Shown: positions 26,290 through 35,232, counted from the first letter of the stretch. The stretch is 64,000 nt of DNA from Archangium violaceum (GCF_016859125.1 NZ_CP069338.1:12613855-12677854); one strand, 5' to 3'. Notes: a model not told the origin generated them from the sequence alone. Numbers and translations: made by a program.

Positions 26290-27292
26290 CTCAGGCTTCC
26301 TCACCACTGACAGGTGGAGCGCCTACGAGTGGGTGGACGCGGGGCTGCGGCAGCTGTGTTGGGCCCACCTCACCCGCGACTTTCAGGGCTTCATCGACAG
26401 GGGAGGAAGGGGCGGGAAGATAGGCCGAGAGCTCATGCGCGAGCGCAACCGCTTCTTCAAGTGGTACCACCGCGTGCGCGACGGCACCCTGGCACGCGAG
26501 GATTTCGAAAAGCGCATGCGCGGTGTGGAACGCAGAGTCGGCCAACTGCTGCGCAAGGCAGCGCGGCGGGCGGAGAAGAAGACGGCCGGCATGGCCCGGG
26601 AAATCCTGAAGTGGGAGAAGTGCCTCTGGACGTTTGTCGATGTGCCTGGCCTGGAGCCCACCAACAACTTCGGCGAGCGCTGCATCCGGCACGCCGTCAT
26701 GTACAGGAAGACGTCCTTCGGCACGCAGAGTGAGGAGGGCAGCCGTTTCGTGGAGCGCATCTTCACCGCCACCACCACCCTCAAGCTGCAGGGCCGTGAC
26801 GTGCTCTCATTCCTGACCGATACCCTCGCCGCACACCGCCGCGGCCTGCGCGGGCCTTCTCTCCTCCCCTCCGCCCCCGTACCTCAGCTCGCTCTCACCG
26901 CCTGAGTTGGTGAACGGTTACGCTCCAGGAACTCCGACAGAAGCACCCCAACTGCCCCAACGTGCACAACCCTCCGGACCAGGGGTGTGGGGTTCATTTC
27001 AAGGTTCCCTATGCAGGACTGGCGGGCAACGCAAAGAGCTCTCAAAACTGGTCAGCTGTGCGAGACAGATCACTCAACGAGTGGAGAAACAAGGGACACA
27101 GCATTCCAAAAAACGACAAGGTAAACCACAAGACTCCGGCTGACGCCGGGGGCTGCCCCTTCTCCTTGCAGAACCTTGTCCCCACCGCAGTTCTCCAGGG
27201 TGAGTGTCTGGAAATCGAAGACACTCAGACTCGAATTCAGAACATGCTTCCGCCAAAAAACGATGAACGAGCCAAGGTTTTTGGGTGAAGCC

Positions 27293-28195
27293 ATGCGGCC
27301 TGCCTACCTTCGCGAGACTTTTCTTGTTTCGGGGGACACATTCCATTTCTCCTCCCCTCCCCCTCCCGATGTTGCAGAACTGCGCCATCTCGCCAGTGAT
27401 GAGCCCTGGCGCGTCCTCTCGTGCGTCCTCGCTAACCTCCAGCAAGGCAGGTTCGATGTTTCACGAAGGCTTGTTGGCCTGATGCATGAGACAAATGACG
27501 CAGTGATATGGAATGCCTGTGCCCATCTGCTGTCTTTTGCGGCCCCTTACTCCGTCATTCGTGAGCTCGAAGCCGTTTCCGAGAAGCTGCTTGAGTCAGA
27601 CCGGCACAGCCCATATACTCGGCAGTACTTCTGTGTAATTCTGTCGCATTCGGCTGGTGTTTGGGGTGTGCCCCATCTGATTCGCCATTACAGGGGGTTG
27701 AAGAATCGCGAGGTTGAGAATGACGTCGAATACAATCTCTCGCAGGTGCTGGAGACTGAGCCAGGACCTATCCTCAGTGGGCCGCAAGTGCTGTGGGAAT
27801 CCAACGGGTTGCCTCCCCCTTTCGAGGAATCCACCCCCGTCTTCCTGGTAGATGATTATCTGAGTCTGATAGGGGAGACCTTTCAGAGACTGGTTTCCAG
27901 CGAGAGACTCTACGAGCAAGAGGCGCTCGTCGAAGGGGAGCGATTGAATATCCGAAACGTTGCCCGGCGCCTCCTGTCTCGGGTGCAGACCGGCACGCAT
28001 CCGGACCGGATTGAGATGGGAAGGATGCTCCTTGAGGCGACCACCGGACTGAATTGCCGCGCGTTCTTCGACGATTCCGGCAGGCTGAAAAACCTCACTG
28101 CGGCGGCTATCGTCGAGGAGTTTTTAGAACGGGGAGACGCCGACAGGTACCAGCCAGGCGTTCGCTACTTCTTCGGCCATCGAATTCCAGACTGA
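27293..28195 (+). CDS. Candidate immunity protein of the PAAR-like effector
   Basis: About 300 residues. The likely start is ATG 27293, five bases after the effector stop (MRPAYLRETFLVSGDTFHF); ATG 27263, overlapping the effector end, is an alternative. The protein is soluble and mostly helical (RHLASDEPWRVLSCVLANLQ, AAAIVEEFLERGDADRYQPG), with no signal peptide. Position immediately after a type VI effector toxin domain is the main evidence for immunity; no Imm family is recognised. Lower GC than its neighbours is visible, as often seen for recently acquired immunity genes. Because the effector is disrupted, this gene may now be an orphan protector. Confidence 0.68.
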   Translation: MRPAYLRETFLVSGDTFHFSSPPPPDVAELRHLASDEPWRVLSCVLANLQQGRFDVSRRLVGLMHETNDAVIWNACAHLLSFAAPYSVIRELEAVSEKLLESDRHSPYTRQYFCVILSHSAGVWGVPHLIRHYRGLKNREVENDVEYNLSQVLETEPGPILSGPQVLWESNGLPPPFEESTPVFLVDDYLSLIGETFQRLVSSERLYEQEALVEGERLNIRNVARRLLSRVQTGTHPDRIEMGRMLLEATTGLNCRAFFDDSGRLKNLTAAAIVEEFLERGDADRYQPGVRYFFGHRIPD

Positions 28196-28319
28196 ATGCG
28201 CCTGAGTGCAAGCGCCGCACGGAAAGACATCCCGACATCGACTTCCGGAAGCGCGAAACCTTCGCGTACGCATGCGAGGCCCGCAGTCGCATCCTCAAGG
28301 CCGGCGTCAGCACGCGGGA

Positions 28320-28445
28320 GCGCCTGGCCCCCCGCCGAGGAGTACGCGGCCCTGCGCGGCACCATCCGACGAGCGCGTGTCGGTGGACGACGTGGCGGAG
28401 CTCGTCCGAGACTCCGAGGCGGCGAGGAATGGGTGGAAGTCGTGA
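28320..28445 (+). repeat. Coding-like 120-bp repeat, copy 1
   Basis: Similar to 29400-29525 and 30730-30870. In the other copies it reads EEYAACAAP, then SVAEVVELVREAAAARNGWK. Here a base change in frame breaks the peptide, but SDERVSVDDVAELV and EAARNGWK are still visible before a stop. Probably the C-terminal tail of a larger lost gene. Confidence 0.5.
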
Positions 28446-28648
28446 GGGCTCACGGTGCGCATGCCCCGAGGAAGCATCGAGCACCCGTTGTGCGAGCAAC
28501 CCACCTGCCCTTCAAAAGGGCGTCGCATAGGCACTCGGAGTCACGACGGAGTCTTGAGCTCCCGGGCAGTGCTCAGTGCGGAGGCCACACCGGGCCAGTC
28601 TTCCTGCCACGAACCGCGAGAAGCATTGTGGCGAGTTCGGAGGGCACG

Positions 28649-29374
28649 ATGCAGGCATTCGTCGATTTTGTACAAAAATACCGCCCTGGATTCTCCGATG
28701 AAATTCTTCCTGCGGATGAATACGACATAAGAGTCCTGGAGAGGCGCGCTGGCCCTCTTCCTGGTTTCTACCGTCGCTTCTTGGAGAAAATGGGAGCAAA
28801 TATGGGTGGCCTTGAGCTTGCCGACGCCTCCCTTTCCATTGACGGAGCACTCGGCGCCTACACCTTGGCTTGGCTTCAAGGTGGCCGGTACATCTTTTTT
28901 GCAGGAGACAATGGAGTTACTGGATGGCACTGGTTCCTTGATCGGGCAAGTCCCCATGGAGCCGATGATTGCTTGGTCGTAAATAGGCTGCTGGAAGAAA
29001 ACTACCCTCCCCAGGGCAGCCACCCGATGTACGTGGGTCTGGAGGAATTCCTCTACTACGAGGCCTTCAAGGAGGTCCGAATGTCGCAACTGCCCTTCCG
29101 ACGGAAATTCTCCACGCCTGAGGATGTCAAGGCCGCAGCTGGCTACCGCTCGGATTCAGTGACTGCGCTGGCCGAGGAGAAAGGCTTCAAGCGAATTCCC
29201 CCCGCTGAGCACTGCGCGCTTTTCGAGCGAGGAGACGCCGCGATTTCACTCTACCGGCACCCAACACAGCCCACCTTCTCCTTCGTGGTTGGCTGCGAGG
29301 ACGCAGCGGAGGCGGAGCGGCTAGCACGGGATTTCGAGATGAAAACGGGACTGAAGGGCATCGTCACGAGGTAG
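28649..29374 (+). CDS. SUKH (SMI1/KNR4)-type protein
   Basis: 241 residues from ATG 28649. The N-terminal ~140 residues show the SUKH layout: helix FVDFVQKYRPGF, LERRAGPLPGFYRRFLEKMG (the 'LP.dyr.fl...nGg' signature) and later GWHWFLDRASP. SUKH proteins are widespread immunity proteins against nuclease toxins; specificity here is unknown. The C-terminal ~80 residues (EKGFKRIPPAEHCALFERGD, SFVVGCEDAAEAERLARDFE) form an extra alpha-beta domain. The gene lies among coding repeats and beside a second SUKH gene, as in arrays of spare immunity genes downstream of an effector. Intact; lower GC than flanks. Confidence 0.75.
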   Translation: MQAFVDFVQKYRPGFSDEILPADEYDIRVLERRAGPLPGFYRRFLEKMGANMGGLELADASLSIDGALGAYTLAWLQGGRYIFFAGDNGVTGWHWFLDRASPHGADDCLVVNRLLEENYPPQGSHPMYVGLEEFLYYEAFKEVRMSQLPFRRKFSTPEDVKAAAGYRSDSVTALAEEKGFKRIPPAEHCALFERGDAAISLYRHPTQPTFSFVVGCEDAAEAERLARDFEMKTGLKGIVTR

Positions 29375-29399
29375 GCGTTGTCATTATGCCTTCCCACCG

Positions 29400-29525
29400 G
29401 CAAGGAGTACGCGGCCTGCGCTGCGCCGGCCGACGAGCGTGTGTCGGTGGCCGAGGTGGTGGAGCTTGTCCGCGAGGCCGCGGCGGCGAGGAATGGGTGG
29501 AAGCGCATTCTTGCGCGGTATGCCC
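29400..29525 (+). repeat. Coding-like 120-bp repeat, copy 2
   Basis: Reads in frame KEYAACAAPADERVSVAEVV, then EAAAARNGWKRILARYAP, without its own start. Closely similar to copies at 28320 and 30730. Each copy is followed at some distance by a new immunity-like gene. Confidence 0.55.
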
Positions 29526-29738
29526 CAGCTTTTCGGGACGCGACTGGAAGCGTCCATGCGCCGCTGCATCATAGAGGAGAGGCGGCGAGCCTTCGTTGCC
29601 ATGCGACGCAAGTCGGAGGAGACTGTGCCTTCCCGCCTGGCGTGTCAGGACACGCTTTTCATGGCCCGGTGTGACCTTGAGGTGCAGAAGTGCGGATGAC
29701 CTGGTCAAAGCTTCTTGAGGCCCCCCCCTCCTTTGACG

Positions 29739-30497
29739 ATGCCCGGCTTGCTCGCGTTCATGGAACGATGGAAGCCCGGTAGCACCCAGGGCTTCGTGCC
29801 GGCCACGGCCGACCAGATTGCCGCCCTGGCCAAGCCACATGGAGGGCTCAACGCGCTGCCTCGCGTATATCGTGAGTTCCTAGAGACGATGGGTGCGTCG
29901 ACTGGCAGCCTGCGGTTGACGTTCGGCACGACCTCAATCTCAGCGCTTCTAGAGGACCGCGAGGATACTCAACGAGAGCGGCCGGACCCTCGCCGGTACC
30001 TCAAGATTGCTATCGGCGAGGACCTACCCGAGGATCGCTACCCAGACGAATTCCTCGAACTCGCTCATCCGACATCCGACAGGTGGGATGCGGCCATCTG
30101 CCGCATTCATGAAGACGCTCTAGTTCGCGGCGAGAATACGCCCAAGCGACCCTTTCAGACGTTCTCCGACTGGCTACGCGCGATAGCTGTGTCCAGAGTT
30201 GCCTTTGAGGCCGATCCACAGAATCAAACACAGTCCTACGGCCTTGGAGAGAAACCTGAGGCTGTCGCCAGGGCGTACGAGTTCTTTGCTCGTTTGGGAT
30301 TCTCTTTCACCGAACTTGGAGCCTCGCCGTCTGTTATTCCTCTGGAGCATCGGGATTGCGGCGCAATTGTCCTACTCAGCGCGCCTTCGTCATGGCTCCC
30401 AAGCACTGGTGTCGAGTTGCGCGCGCGTGACAAGACACAGCAACGGATTCTGGAGGAAGTCATCAGCGACCACAAGGCGGAGTTGAGCGGTGGATGA
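29739..30497 (+). CDS. Second SUKH (SMI1/KNR4)-like protein
   Basis: 252 residues from ATG 29739. The N-terminus (LLAFMERWKPGSTQGFVPAT, NALPRVYREFLETMGASTG) shows the same SUKH signature as the neighbour. A more plausible start is ATG 29696, which has a GAGGTG ribosome site and reads MTWSKLLEAPPS, but it is out of frame by one base across a run of eight C at 29721-29728. A single-base change in that run would join the two, so either there is a sequencing error or the tract can switch expression. The C-terminal domain (EFFARLGFSFTELGASPSV) parallels the first SUKH protein. Probable immunity role. Confidence 0.7.
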   Translation: MPGLLAFMERWKPGSTQGFVPATADQIAALAKPHGGLNALPRVYREFLETMGASTGSLRLTFGTTSISALLEDREDTQRERPDPRRYLKIAIGEDLPEDRYPDEFLELAHPTSDRWDAAICRIHEDALVRGENTPKRPFQTFSDWLRAIAVSRVAFEADPQNQTQSYGLGEKPEAVARAYEFFARLGFSFTELGASPSVIPLEHRDCGAIVLLSAPSSWLPSTGVELRARDKTQQRILEEVISDHKAELSGG

Positions 30498-30729
30498 CGA
30501 GGTTCGCTACGCCTAAAGTCTGGCGAAGTCAACGCCAAGTCGCTGCGGAGGAGGCGGCGGCGGCGCGGCCCTGGGACAGCCAGAGGCCGCTGCTTGATTC
30601 CTCCTCCCGTCGCGACTGGCAAAGCGTTGACGAGGTCGAGAGCCGAAGCGAGGGTGGGGAGCGGCGCCTGACACAGGCCGCCCGAACTGCGCGGCCGGCC
30701 GGCGGAGAGGCCGGCCACAGCACCCGGGA

Positions 30730-30870
30730 GTGCTTGGCCCTCGCCGAGGAGTATGCGGCCTGCGCGGCACCGTCCGACGAGCGCCCGTCGGTGGCCGAGG
30801 CGGCGGAACTCATCCGCAAGGCCGCGGCGGCGAGGAGTGGGTGGAAAGGCATTCTCGCGCGGTGTGCCCC
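30730..30870 (+). repeat. Coding-like 120-bp repeat, copy 3
   Basis: Reads STRECLALAEEYAACAAPSD, then SVAEAAELIRKAAAARSGWK without a recognisable gene start. Upstream bases (GGCCACAGCACCCGGGAG) also match copy 1, so the unit is at least 150 bp. The rest of 30498-31081 shows no convincing gene. Confidence 0.55.
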
Positions 30871-31081
30871 AGTCGCACGGGATGTGACGCGTGTCGCAGC
30901 AGAAGGAGGCCTTTCCATTGGCCGGTGAGGAGCTGTCGCGTCTTTCGTGTGAATCCCCGCTCCTCCGCGTCGACTGCGCGTCTGGCCTGAGGAGTGGTAA
31001 TCCTCCTCGGCGGTTGTTACGCCAATGCGCTGGGCCTGCTCACCGCGCAGCCGACAGCGCGTGAAGGGCAGCGCTTCACAC

Positions 31082-31768
31082 ATGAAGAGACTTCTTCGTC
31101 GTCGCGTTTCGCAGTCATTTCCGAAAACGCAACAGGGCATTCCCGGCCAAGCATCTCTGGCGCCGTCCATCGAGGCAGCACTTCGCACGGCGATTCGCCG
31201 GGAGGCCCCGGGCCCCGTGGCCTCGCTCGCAGCGGCCCTGAGCCGCCTGGCGAACCGGCTTGCCCGAGAGCCGAAGCAGGCCCAGCCGGCGCGCACAGGC
31301 CGCGACACGGGGCCAGCAGTGGCGGCCGAGCCCGTCCCGCCCCCTGTGGAGGCCGCCCCGCCCGCCGCTGCGGCTCCCGCCCCCACGGCCCGGGCCTGCG
31401 CCGTCATCGGCTGCAGGCGGCCTCACCGCAGCCAGGGCTACTGCGCGGCCCACTACCAGAAGCGGCGCCTCATGGTGGCCACCGGCCGCCTCCACACGGC
31501 CTGGGTGGAAGGCGCGGCACCCCACAGCATCCCCGACGTCATCCTCACGCGCGGGCGCCGGCCGAAGGCCGAGGCTACGCAGCCTTCGGCAACGGCGCCC
31601 TCCCCCGCCCCAACGCCGAAGGTGTGGGTGCGGAAGAAGGGGCAAGGCGTGCTGCCTCTCGGCGCCGCGTTGGAAACCGCCGGCGTGGCCGTGGGCGCCC
31701 GCCAATCCCGCGAGAGCCCGGCAATGCCTCGGCGACACGCGTCCAGCCCAAGAGAGCGAGGAGTCTGA
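31082..31768 (+). CDS. Zinc-finger-like 'cell wall protein' family member
   Basis: 228 residues from ATG 31082 (MKRLLRRRVSQSFPKTQQG). A low-complexity Ala/Pro linker precedes the conserved centre CAVIGCRRPHRSQGYCAAHY (~105-125), whose Cys/His spacing suggests a small zinc site, followed by KRRLMVATGRLHTAWV and HSIPDVILTRGRRP. I associate this centre with a short myxobacterial family often labelled 'cell wall protein'; the function is not established. The last ~35 residues are basic and less conserved-looking. The opposite strand is also open here because of high GC, but lacks motif structure. Confidence 0.6.
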   Translation: MKRLLRRRVSQSFPKTQQGIPGQASLAPSIEAALRTAIRREAPGPVASLAAALSRLANRLAREPKQAQPARTGRDTGPAVAAEPVPPPVEAAPPAAAAPAPTARACAVIGCRRPHRSQGYCAAHYQKRRLMVATGRLHTAWVEGAAPHSIPDVILTRGRRPKAEATQPSATAPSPAPTPKVWVRKKGQGVLPLGAALETAGVAVGARQSRESPAMPRRHASSPRERGV

Positions 31769-31895
31769 AATGACGGACATGCCAGCCGCCAACGAAGCGC
31801 CTCATCAGCGTTCTCGACATGTCACGTGGGGCACCCGCAGAACGCACCTCCCAGGGATGACGAATCGCGAGCGAGTGTGCTAGGCCGACAGGCAT

Positions 31896-32807
31896 ATGAC
31901 ACACGACGAAGCCCACAAGGCCTACCATCAAGCACTGGAACTTCGAAGGCAGGGACGGCTCGAGGAAGCTCTGGAATTGCTCCAACGCGCAGCTCCCGCG
32001 CTCTATGGCGACCCACGCGTGCCATACCATCTGGGCTTGACACTCCACGGCCTGGGACGCATCGACGAGGCCATGGATTCCTACCGGCGAGCGCTCGAAG
32101 TCGATCCGGACTACGCTTTTGCCTTGGGAAACCTGGGGGTCCTGCATTTGAAACGCAAGGAATACCAGGAGGCGCGTGAGCGCTTCGCACACGTATTGCG
32201 CCTCCGTCCTGATGATGCATTTCCTCACGGCAATATGGCCCTTGCCCTGGCGGGCCTCGGCCGCGTCCACGAAGCACTTGAATACTTTGAGCGAGCCACT
32301 GCGCTTGACGACCGCAACGCCAGCATCTTGACGGAGTACGGCCGCGCGCTGCTAGGTGCAGGAAGGCCCGCTGATGCCCTGGGTCGCTTCCAAAGTGCGG
32401 TGGAGCTGGAGCCGACGTCCGTCGAGGCACTCACGGGCATGGGCTATGTGTATGAAATAATGGGACAGCCCAAGAAGGCTGTGCCCTGGCTCGAACGAGC
32501 GCTCGTGCAGCAGCCGGACTATCGCCCCGCGGTGCAGACCATGGGATGCGCCCTCTTGCACCTGGGACGGGCCTCAGAGGCCATTTCCTGGTTTGACCAG
32601 TGCATCGCGCTCGCGCCCAAGGACTTCGAGGGCTATTATAACCGCGCATGCGCGCACGCAACACTTGCGAATTTCCAGGGCGCGCGGGCGGACCTTGAGC
32701 GAGTCATCCACCTTGCTCCTTCGGATGTCCGGAAGCACTTGAAGTCCGACAAGGACTTCTCTCCGTTCCACAAGGAGCCCTGGTTCATTGCGCTCACGTC
32801 TGAATGA
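31896..32807 (+). CDS. TPR-repeat protein
   Basis: 303 residues composed of about seven tandem tetratricopeptide repeats (for example HLGLTLHGLGRIDEAMDSYR and ALGNLGVLHLKRKEYQEARE) with canonical W/L, G, Y and A positions. There is no signal peptide or membrane segment, so it is probably a cytoplasmic scaffold. ATG 31896 starts the first helix directly. Neighbours give no functional hint: a zinc-finger-like protein upstream and a truncated membrane protein convergent downstream. Frame intact. Confidence 0.85.
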   Translation: MTHDEAHKAYHQALELRRQGRLEEALELLQRAAPALYGDPRVPYHLGLTLHGLGRIDEAMDSYRRALEVDPDYAFALGNLGVLHLKRKEYQEARERFAHVLRLRPDDAFPHGNMALALAGLGRVHEALEYFERATALDDRNASILTEYGRALLGAGRPADALGRFQSAVELEPTSVEALTGMGYVYEIMGQPKKAVPWLERALVQQPDYRPAVQTMGCALLHLGRASEAISWFDQCIALAPKDFEGYYNRACAHATLANFQGARADLERVIHLAPSDVRKHLKSDKDFSPFHKEPWFIALTSE

Positions 32808-32818
32808 AAGGAGTTAAG

Positions 32819-32861
32819 ACTGGGCCATGGGCGGCCTGATGTGCGCGTCAAGGCTGCTTCA
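32819..32861 (+). repeat. Short dispersed repeat, copy a
   Basis: Contains GTGCGCGTCAAGGCTGC, related to 43799-43840, 43894-43938 and 46678-46720 (consensus TGCGTGCGTCAAGGCTGC after a CCTACCCAAACTTGG-like stretch). Noncoding; the most diverged copy. Confidence 0.4.
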
Positions 32862-32923
32862 ATACGGGTGTCATTGGCGGGTGAGCGACGAACATAATGG
32901 GCCCGAAAATGGGAGCAGAGCAC

Positions 32924-33435
32924 TCATTCGAATGTCTCAATCGGCGTGAGCGCCTGTGGAGCCGCCGTATCCGCCGGGGGCCAGTCAAAGCCTGCGTCCG
33001 CGGCGCCGCTGCTGGCAGTGGCAGTCTTCTCTGGTCGCTTTCGCGCCGACATCGTCCCCTTTCGTTTCGTGGGCGCAGTCTTCTTCGCTGGAGGAGCCGG
33101 GGCTCTGGGGACCTCCGTGACGACCGGCGCCTGTGACGGTGGAGGTGCCGCTACAGGCATCTCGAAGCTCTTTCGAGCCAGAGCGCCCGCGCCTGCAACG
33201 ACAAGGACCAGCATGCTGACGCCGCCGAGCAGGAGTACCTTCCATTTTCGGCGAAGCCATGCCGCCTTCTGAGGCGCCTTGGGCATTGCCGCCTCCGGTA
33301 CCGCAGGAGCCTGGACGGGCGCCCGGCTTTCCTGGACCCGCGCTTCGGTGCGAAGCCGTGCCTGCTCCATTGCCGCGGCCTCACGGCGAAGTTGCTCGTG
33401 CCGCTCTCGGTTCAGCTTTTGGAACAGCTCTCCTA
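32924..33435 (-). pseudogene. Single-pass membrane protein, N-terminal part removed at ISAzo13
   Basis: The frame is open from the ISAzo13 edge (33435) to 32924. It begins inside a charged helix (LGELFQKLNRERHEQLRREA), so the annotated ATG at 33370 is internal. One transmembrane segment (VLLLGGVSMLVLVVAGAGAL, ~residue 50 of the ATG form) is followed by a Pro/Ala/Lys-rich periplasmic tail. The arrangement resembles the membrane anchor and C-terminal tail of myxobacterial Ser/Thr protein kinases, but no kinase domain remains, so this is a guess. The missing 5' portion is not found on the other side of the IS. Confidence 0.6.
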
Positions 33436-34758
33436 GGAGGCTCGGAAAAATAAATGTTCCACACGGCGTGTTGAGTGTCTGAATTCAGCAGACGGGTGAC
33501 AGATGAACGTAACGCCATCGATAGAGGCTGTTCAACGCAAATTCGAGGCGCTGCGTGCGGGAATGAACGAGGCGGTTCGTCGGCGCTGGGCGGCTGCGGA
33601 GGCCAGGTCCTTGGGAAGGGGAGGCATCAGTTTGGTGGCAAAGGCCACAGGACTGTCCCGGTCGGCAATACGGCGGGGGTTGAAAGAGCTTGAACAGGGG
33701 GTGACTCTCGACATCCACCGCGCACGCCGCCATGGTGGAGGCCGGAAGAAAGCGACAGAGAAAGACACAACGTTGCTGTCGGACCTCGAGGTGTTGGTGG
33801 AGCCAGCCACGCGCGGCGATCCGATGTCGCCCTTGCGCTGGACTTGCAAGAGCACCGTGAAACTGGCCGCTGAGTTGAGTCATCGAGGCCATGCCATCGA
33901 TCCCAGCACCGTGGGGAGACTTCTGCGCCAGACGGGCTACAGCCTCCAGAGTAACCGCAAAACGCGTGAGGGCGGCAAGCATCCCGACCGAAACGCACAA
34001 TTCGAGCACATCAACGCGCTGGTGCGGGCCTTCCACCGGCGCGGAGAGCCTGTCATCTCGGTGGATGCCAAGAAAAAGGAGTTGGTGGGGGACTTCAAGA
34101 ACGCAGGAAGGGAGTGGCACCCGAAAGCCAAGCCGTCCGAGGTTCGGGTATACGACTTCGTAGATAAGGAGTTGGGTAAAGTCCTGCCGTACGGCGTCTA
34201 TGACGTGGGCGCCAATGAGGGATGGGTGAGCGTAGGGGTGACACACGACACGCCCGCCTTCGCCACGTCCACCATCCGAACCTGGTGGTTGGAGATGGGC
34301 CGAGAGCGCTACGCGCGAGCGAAGGAGTTGCTCATCATCGCAGACAGCGGTGGCAGCAACAGCGCTCGTGCTCGGTTGTGGAAAGTGGAGTTGCAGCACC
34401 TGGCGGACGAGATGGGGCTGCGAATCAGCGTCAGCCACCTACCGCCCGGAACGAGCAAGTGGAACAAGATAGAGCATCGGATGTTCTGCCATATCACCCA
34501 CAACTGGAGAGGGCGTCCCCTGGAGAGTCGAGAGATCGTCGTCAACCTCATCGGGAGCACGACTACCGAAAAGGGCCTACACATTCAGGCAGCACTCGAT
34601 ACGGACGACAACCCTCTTGGCATAAAGGTAACCAACCATGAGATGGAGTCGCTCCGAATAAAAAGGAACAAGTTCCATGGGGAATGGAACTACGTATTCA
34701 TACCCAACGTGGTTTGAATTTCACGCACAATGGAACATTTATTTTTCCGAGCCTCCTA
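33436..34758 (+). mobile_element. ISAzo13-family insertion sequence, complete
   Basis: About 1.32 kb bounded by 28-bp inverted repeats: TAGGAGGCTCGGAAAAATAA (continuing ATGTTCCA) at 33436 and its inverse ending at 34758. It contains one intact transposase gene. No target duplication is visible and the two flanks come from different sequences, so one side has been rearranged. Confidence 0.88.
33503..34717 (+). CDS. ISAzo13 family transposase
   Basis: 404 residues filling the IS. An N-terminal helix-turn-helix (GGISLVAKATGLSRSAIRRG) is followed by the DDE core: VISVDAKKKELVGDF with the first Asp (~190), LLIIADSGGSNSARARLW with the second (~280) and KWNKIEHRMFCHITHNWRG with the Glu (~330). The family motif NWRGRPL and the C-terminal LGIKVTNHEMESL are present. 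The element is probably still active, since both ends and the gene are intact. Confidence 0.9.
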   Translation: MNVTPSIEAVQRKFEALRAGMNEAVRRRWAAAEARSLGRGGISLVAKATGLSRSAIRRGLKELEQGVTLDIHRARRHGGGRKKATEKDTTLLSDLEVLVEPATRGDPMSPLRWTCKSTVKLAAELSHRGHAIDPSTVGRLLRQTGYSLQSNRKTREGGKHPDRNAQFEHINALVRAFHRRGEPVISVDAKKKELVGDFKNAGREWHPKAKPSEVRVYDFVDKELGKVLPYGVYDVGANEGWVSVGVTHDTPAFATSTIRTWWLEMGRERYARAKELLIIADSGGSNSARARLWKVELQHLADEMGLRISVSHLPPGTSKWNKIEHRMFCHITHNWRGRPLESREIVVNLIGSTTTEKGLHIQAALDTDDNPLGIKVTNHEMESLRIKRNKFHGEWNYVFIPNVV

Positions 34759-35199
34759 CGGACCCATCCGTCGGGCTCTCGCCTTCGCCGTGCTTCACCT
34801 TTCGGCTCGCCCGGCTACCTTGCTTCCGCGGGCTTTCTCCGCGGGGCGAGGAGCCCTTCCCTGTTTCAACCCATGGCCTTGTGCACGTGCCGTGGCCTTT
34901 ACCCCGCCGAGCAGCCCTTCCCCTGGTCGACTTCGAAACGGGCCTGCTGCCTTCGCCATGATTGTGGTGGCTCGGCGCTCGGAACCTTTCTGCTTACGGG
35001 GCCTCGACCGGCCGTTCATCGCGTCGTTACGGCCCGCGCACTCGCTCGTCCCGCCCAGGGCGGGACTTCGTCGGTGGGCTTCGCTCACGGGCATCTCCCC
35101 CGCGAGCGCCACCCAAGCTATGCGGCCTCGACCTGTTGCCGCTTCGGGACTCTCACCCTACGGGTCCATGGGTACCTCCAGGCATCACACAACCGCTCC
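34759..35199 (-). ncRNA. Possible 5' fragment of a group II intron
   Basis: Read on the minus strand from 35199, the sequence starts GTGTGATGCCTGG, fitting the GUGYG 5' end of group II introns, and continues with GGGTGAGAGTCCCG and many short stems, none of it coding convincingly. It is cut by the ISAzo13 end, so the reverse transcriptase gene and domains V/VI are absent. The upstream exon would be a small frame overlapping the serine recombinase stop. Identification rests on the 5' motif and structure-like composition only. Confidence 0.4.
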
Positions 35200-35232
35200 G
35201 AGAGAGAACTCAGGAGGATTGCAATGGGGGCT

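Larger units (their letters stand above)
23681..26905 (+). pseudogene. tnpC: IS66 transposase (TnpC), split by IS1380
   Basis: Coding parts 23681-24551 and 26295-26905 join in frame when the IS1380 copy and one CTCAG duplication are removed (ADFS|GFLTTDRWSAYEW), giving 493 residues. It has an N-terminal leucine-zipper coiled coil with a tandem NAKLREE repeat, the LGLNSSNSSKSPSSD motif, a CPDCG-type zinc finger (~150), the first DDE residue in NADETGF, the second in LTTDRWSAYEW, and the C-terminal NFGERCIRHAVMYRKTSFG signature. A typical IS66 transposase apart from the interruption. Confidence 0.9.
23579..26921 (+). mobile_element. IS66-family element (tnpC-only type) carrying an IS1380 insertion
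   Basis: Ends are inverted repeats GTAACCGTTCACC at 23579 and GGTGAACGGTTAC finishing at 26921, flanked by the direct repeat GCTCCAGG. Without the inner IS1380 copy the element is about 1.6 kb and encodes only a TnpC-type transposase, with no tnpA or tnpB. It interrupts the PAAR-like effector gene. Confidence 0.9.
22837..27288 (+). pseudogene. PAAR-like (DUF4150) type VI effector, split by nested IS66/IS1380
   Basis: The gene occupies 22837-23578 and resumes at 26930-27288. Removing the IS66 element and one copy of its duplicated target GCTCCAGG restores a single 366-codon frame. The N-terminal ~130 residues are the DUF4150 PAAR-like spike tip (MKVYANGNEVACADGDGK, the FPDVCMSPPPPPAGPVPVPY motif, KPVMLRDQSYYATS). 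A linker with CPCCNGPLH follows, then a C-terminal toxin domain spanning the break (DECERDFKKLQ joined to ELRQKHPNCPNVHNP, then DQGCGVHFKVPYAGL, NDKVNHKTPADAGGCP). The toxin family is not recognised; paired Cys and His residues hint at a nuclease or metal site. A candidate immunity gene follows. Non-functional as it stands. Confidence 0.83.
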
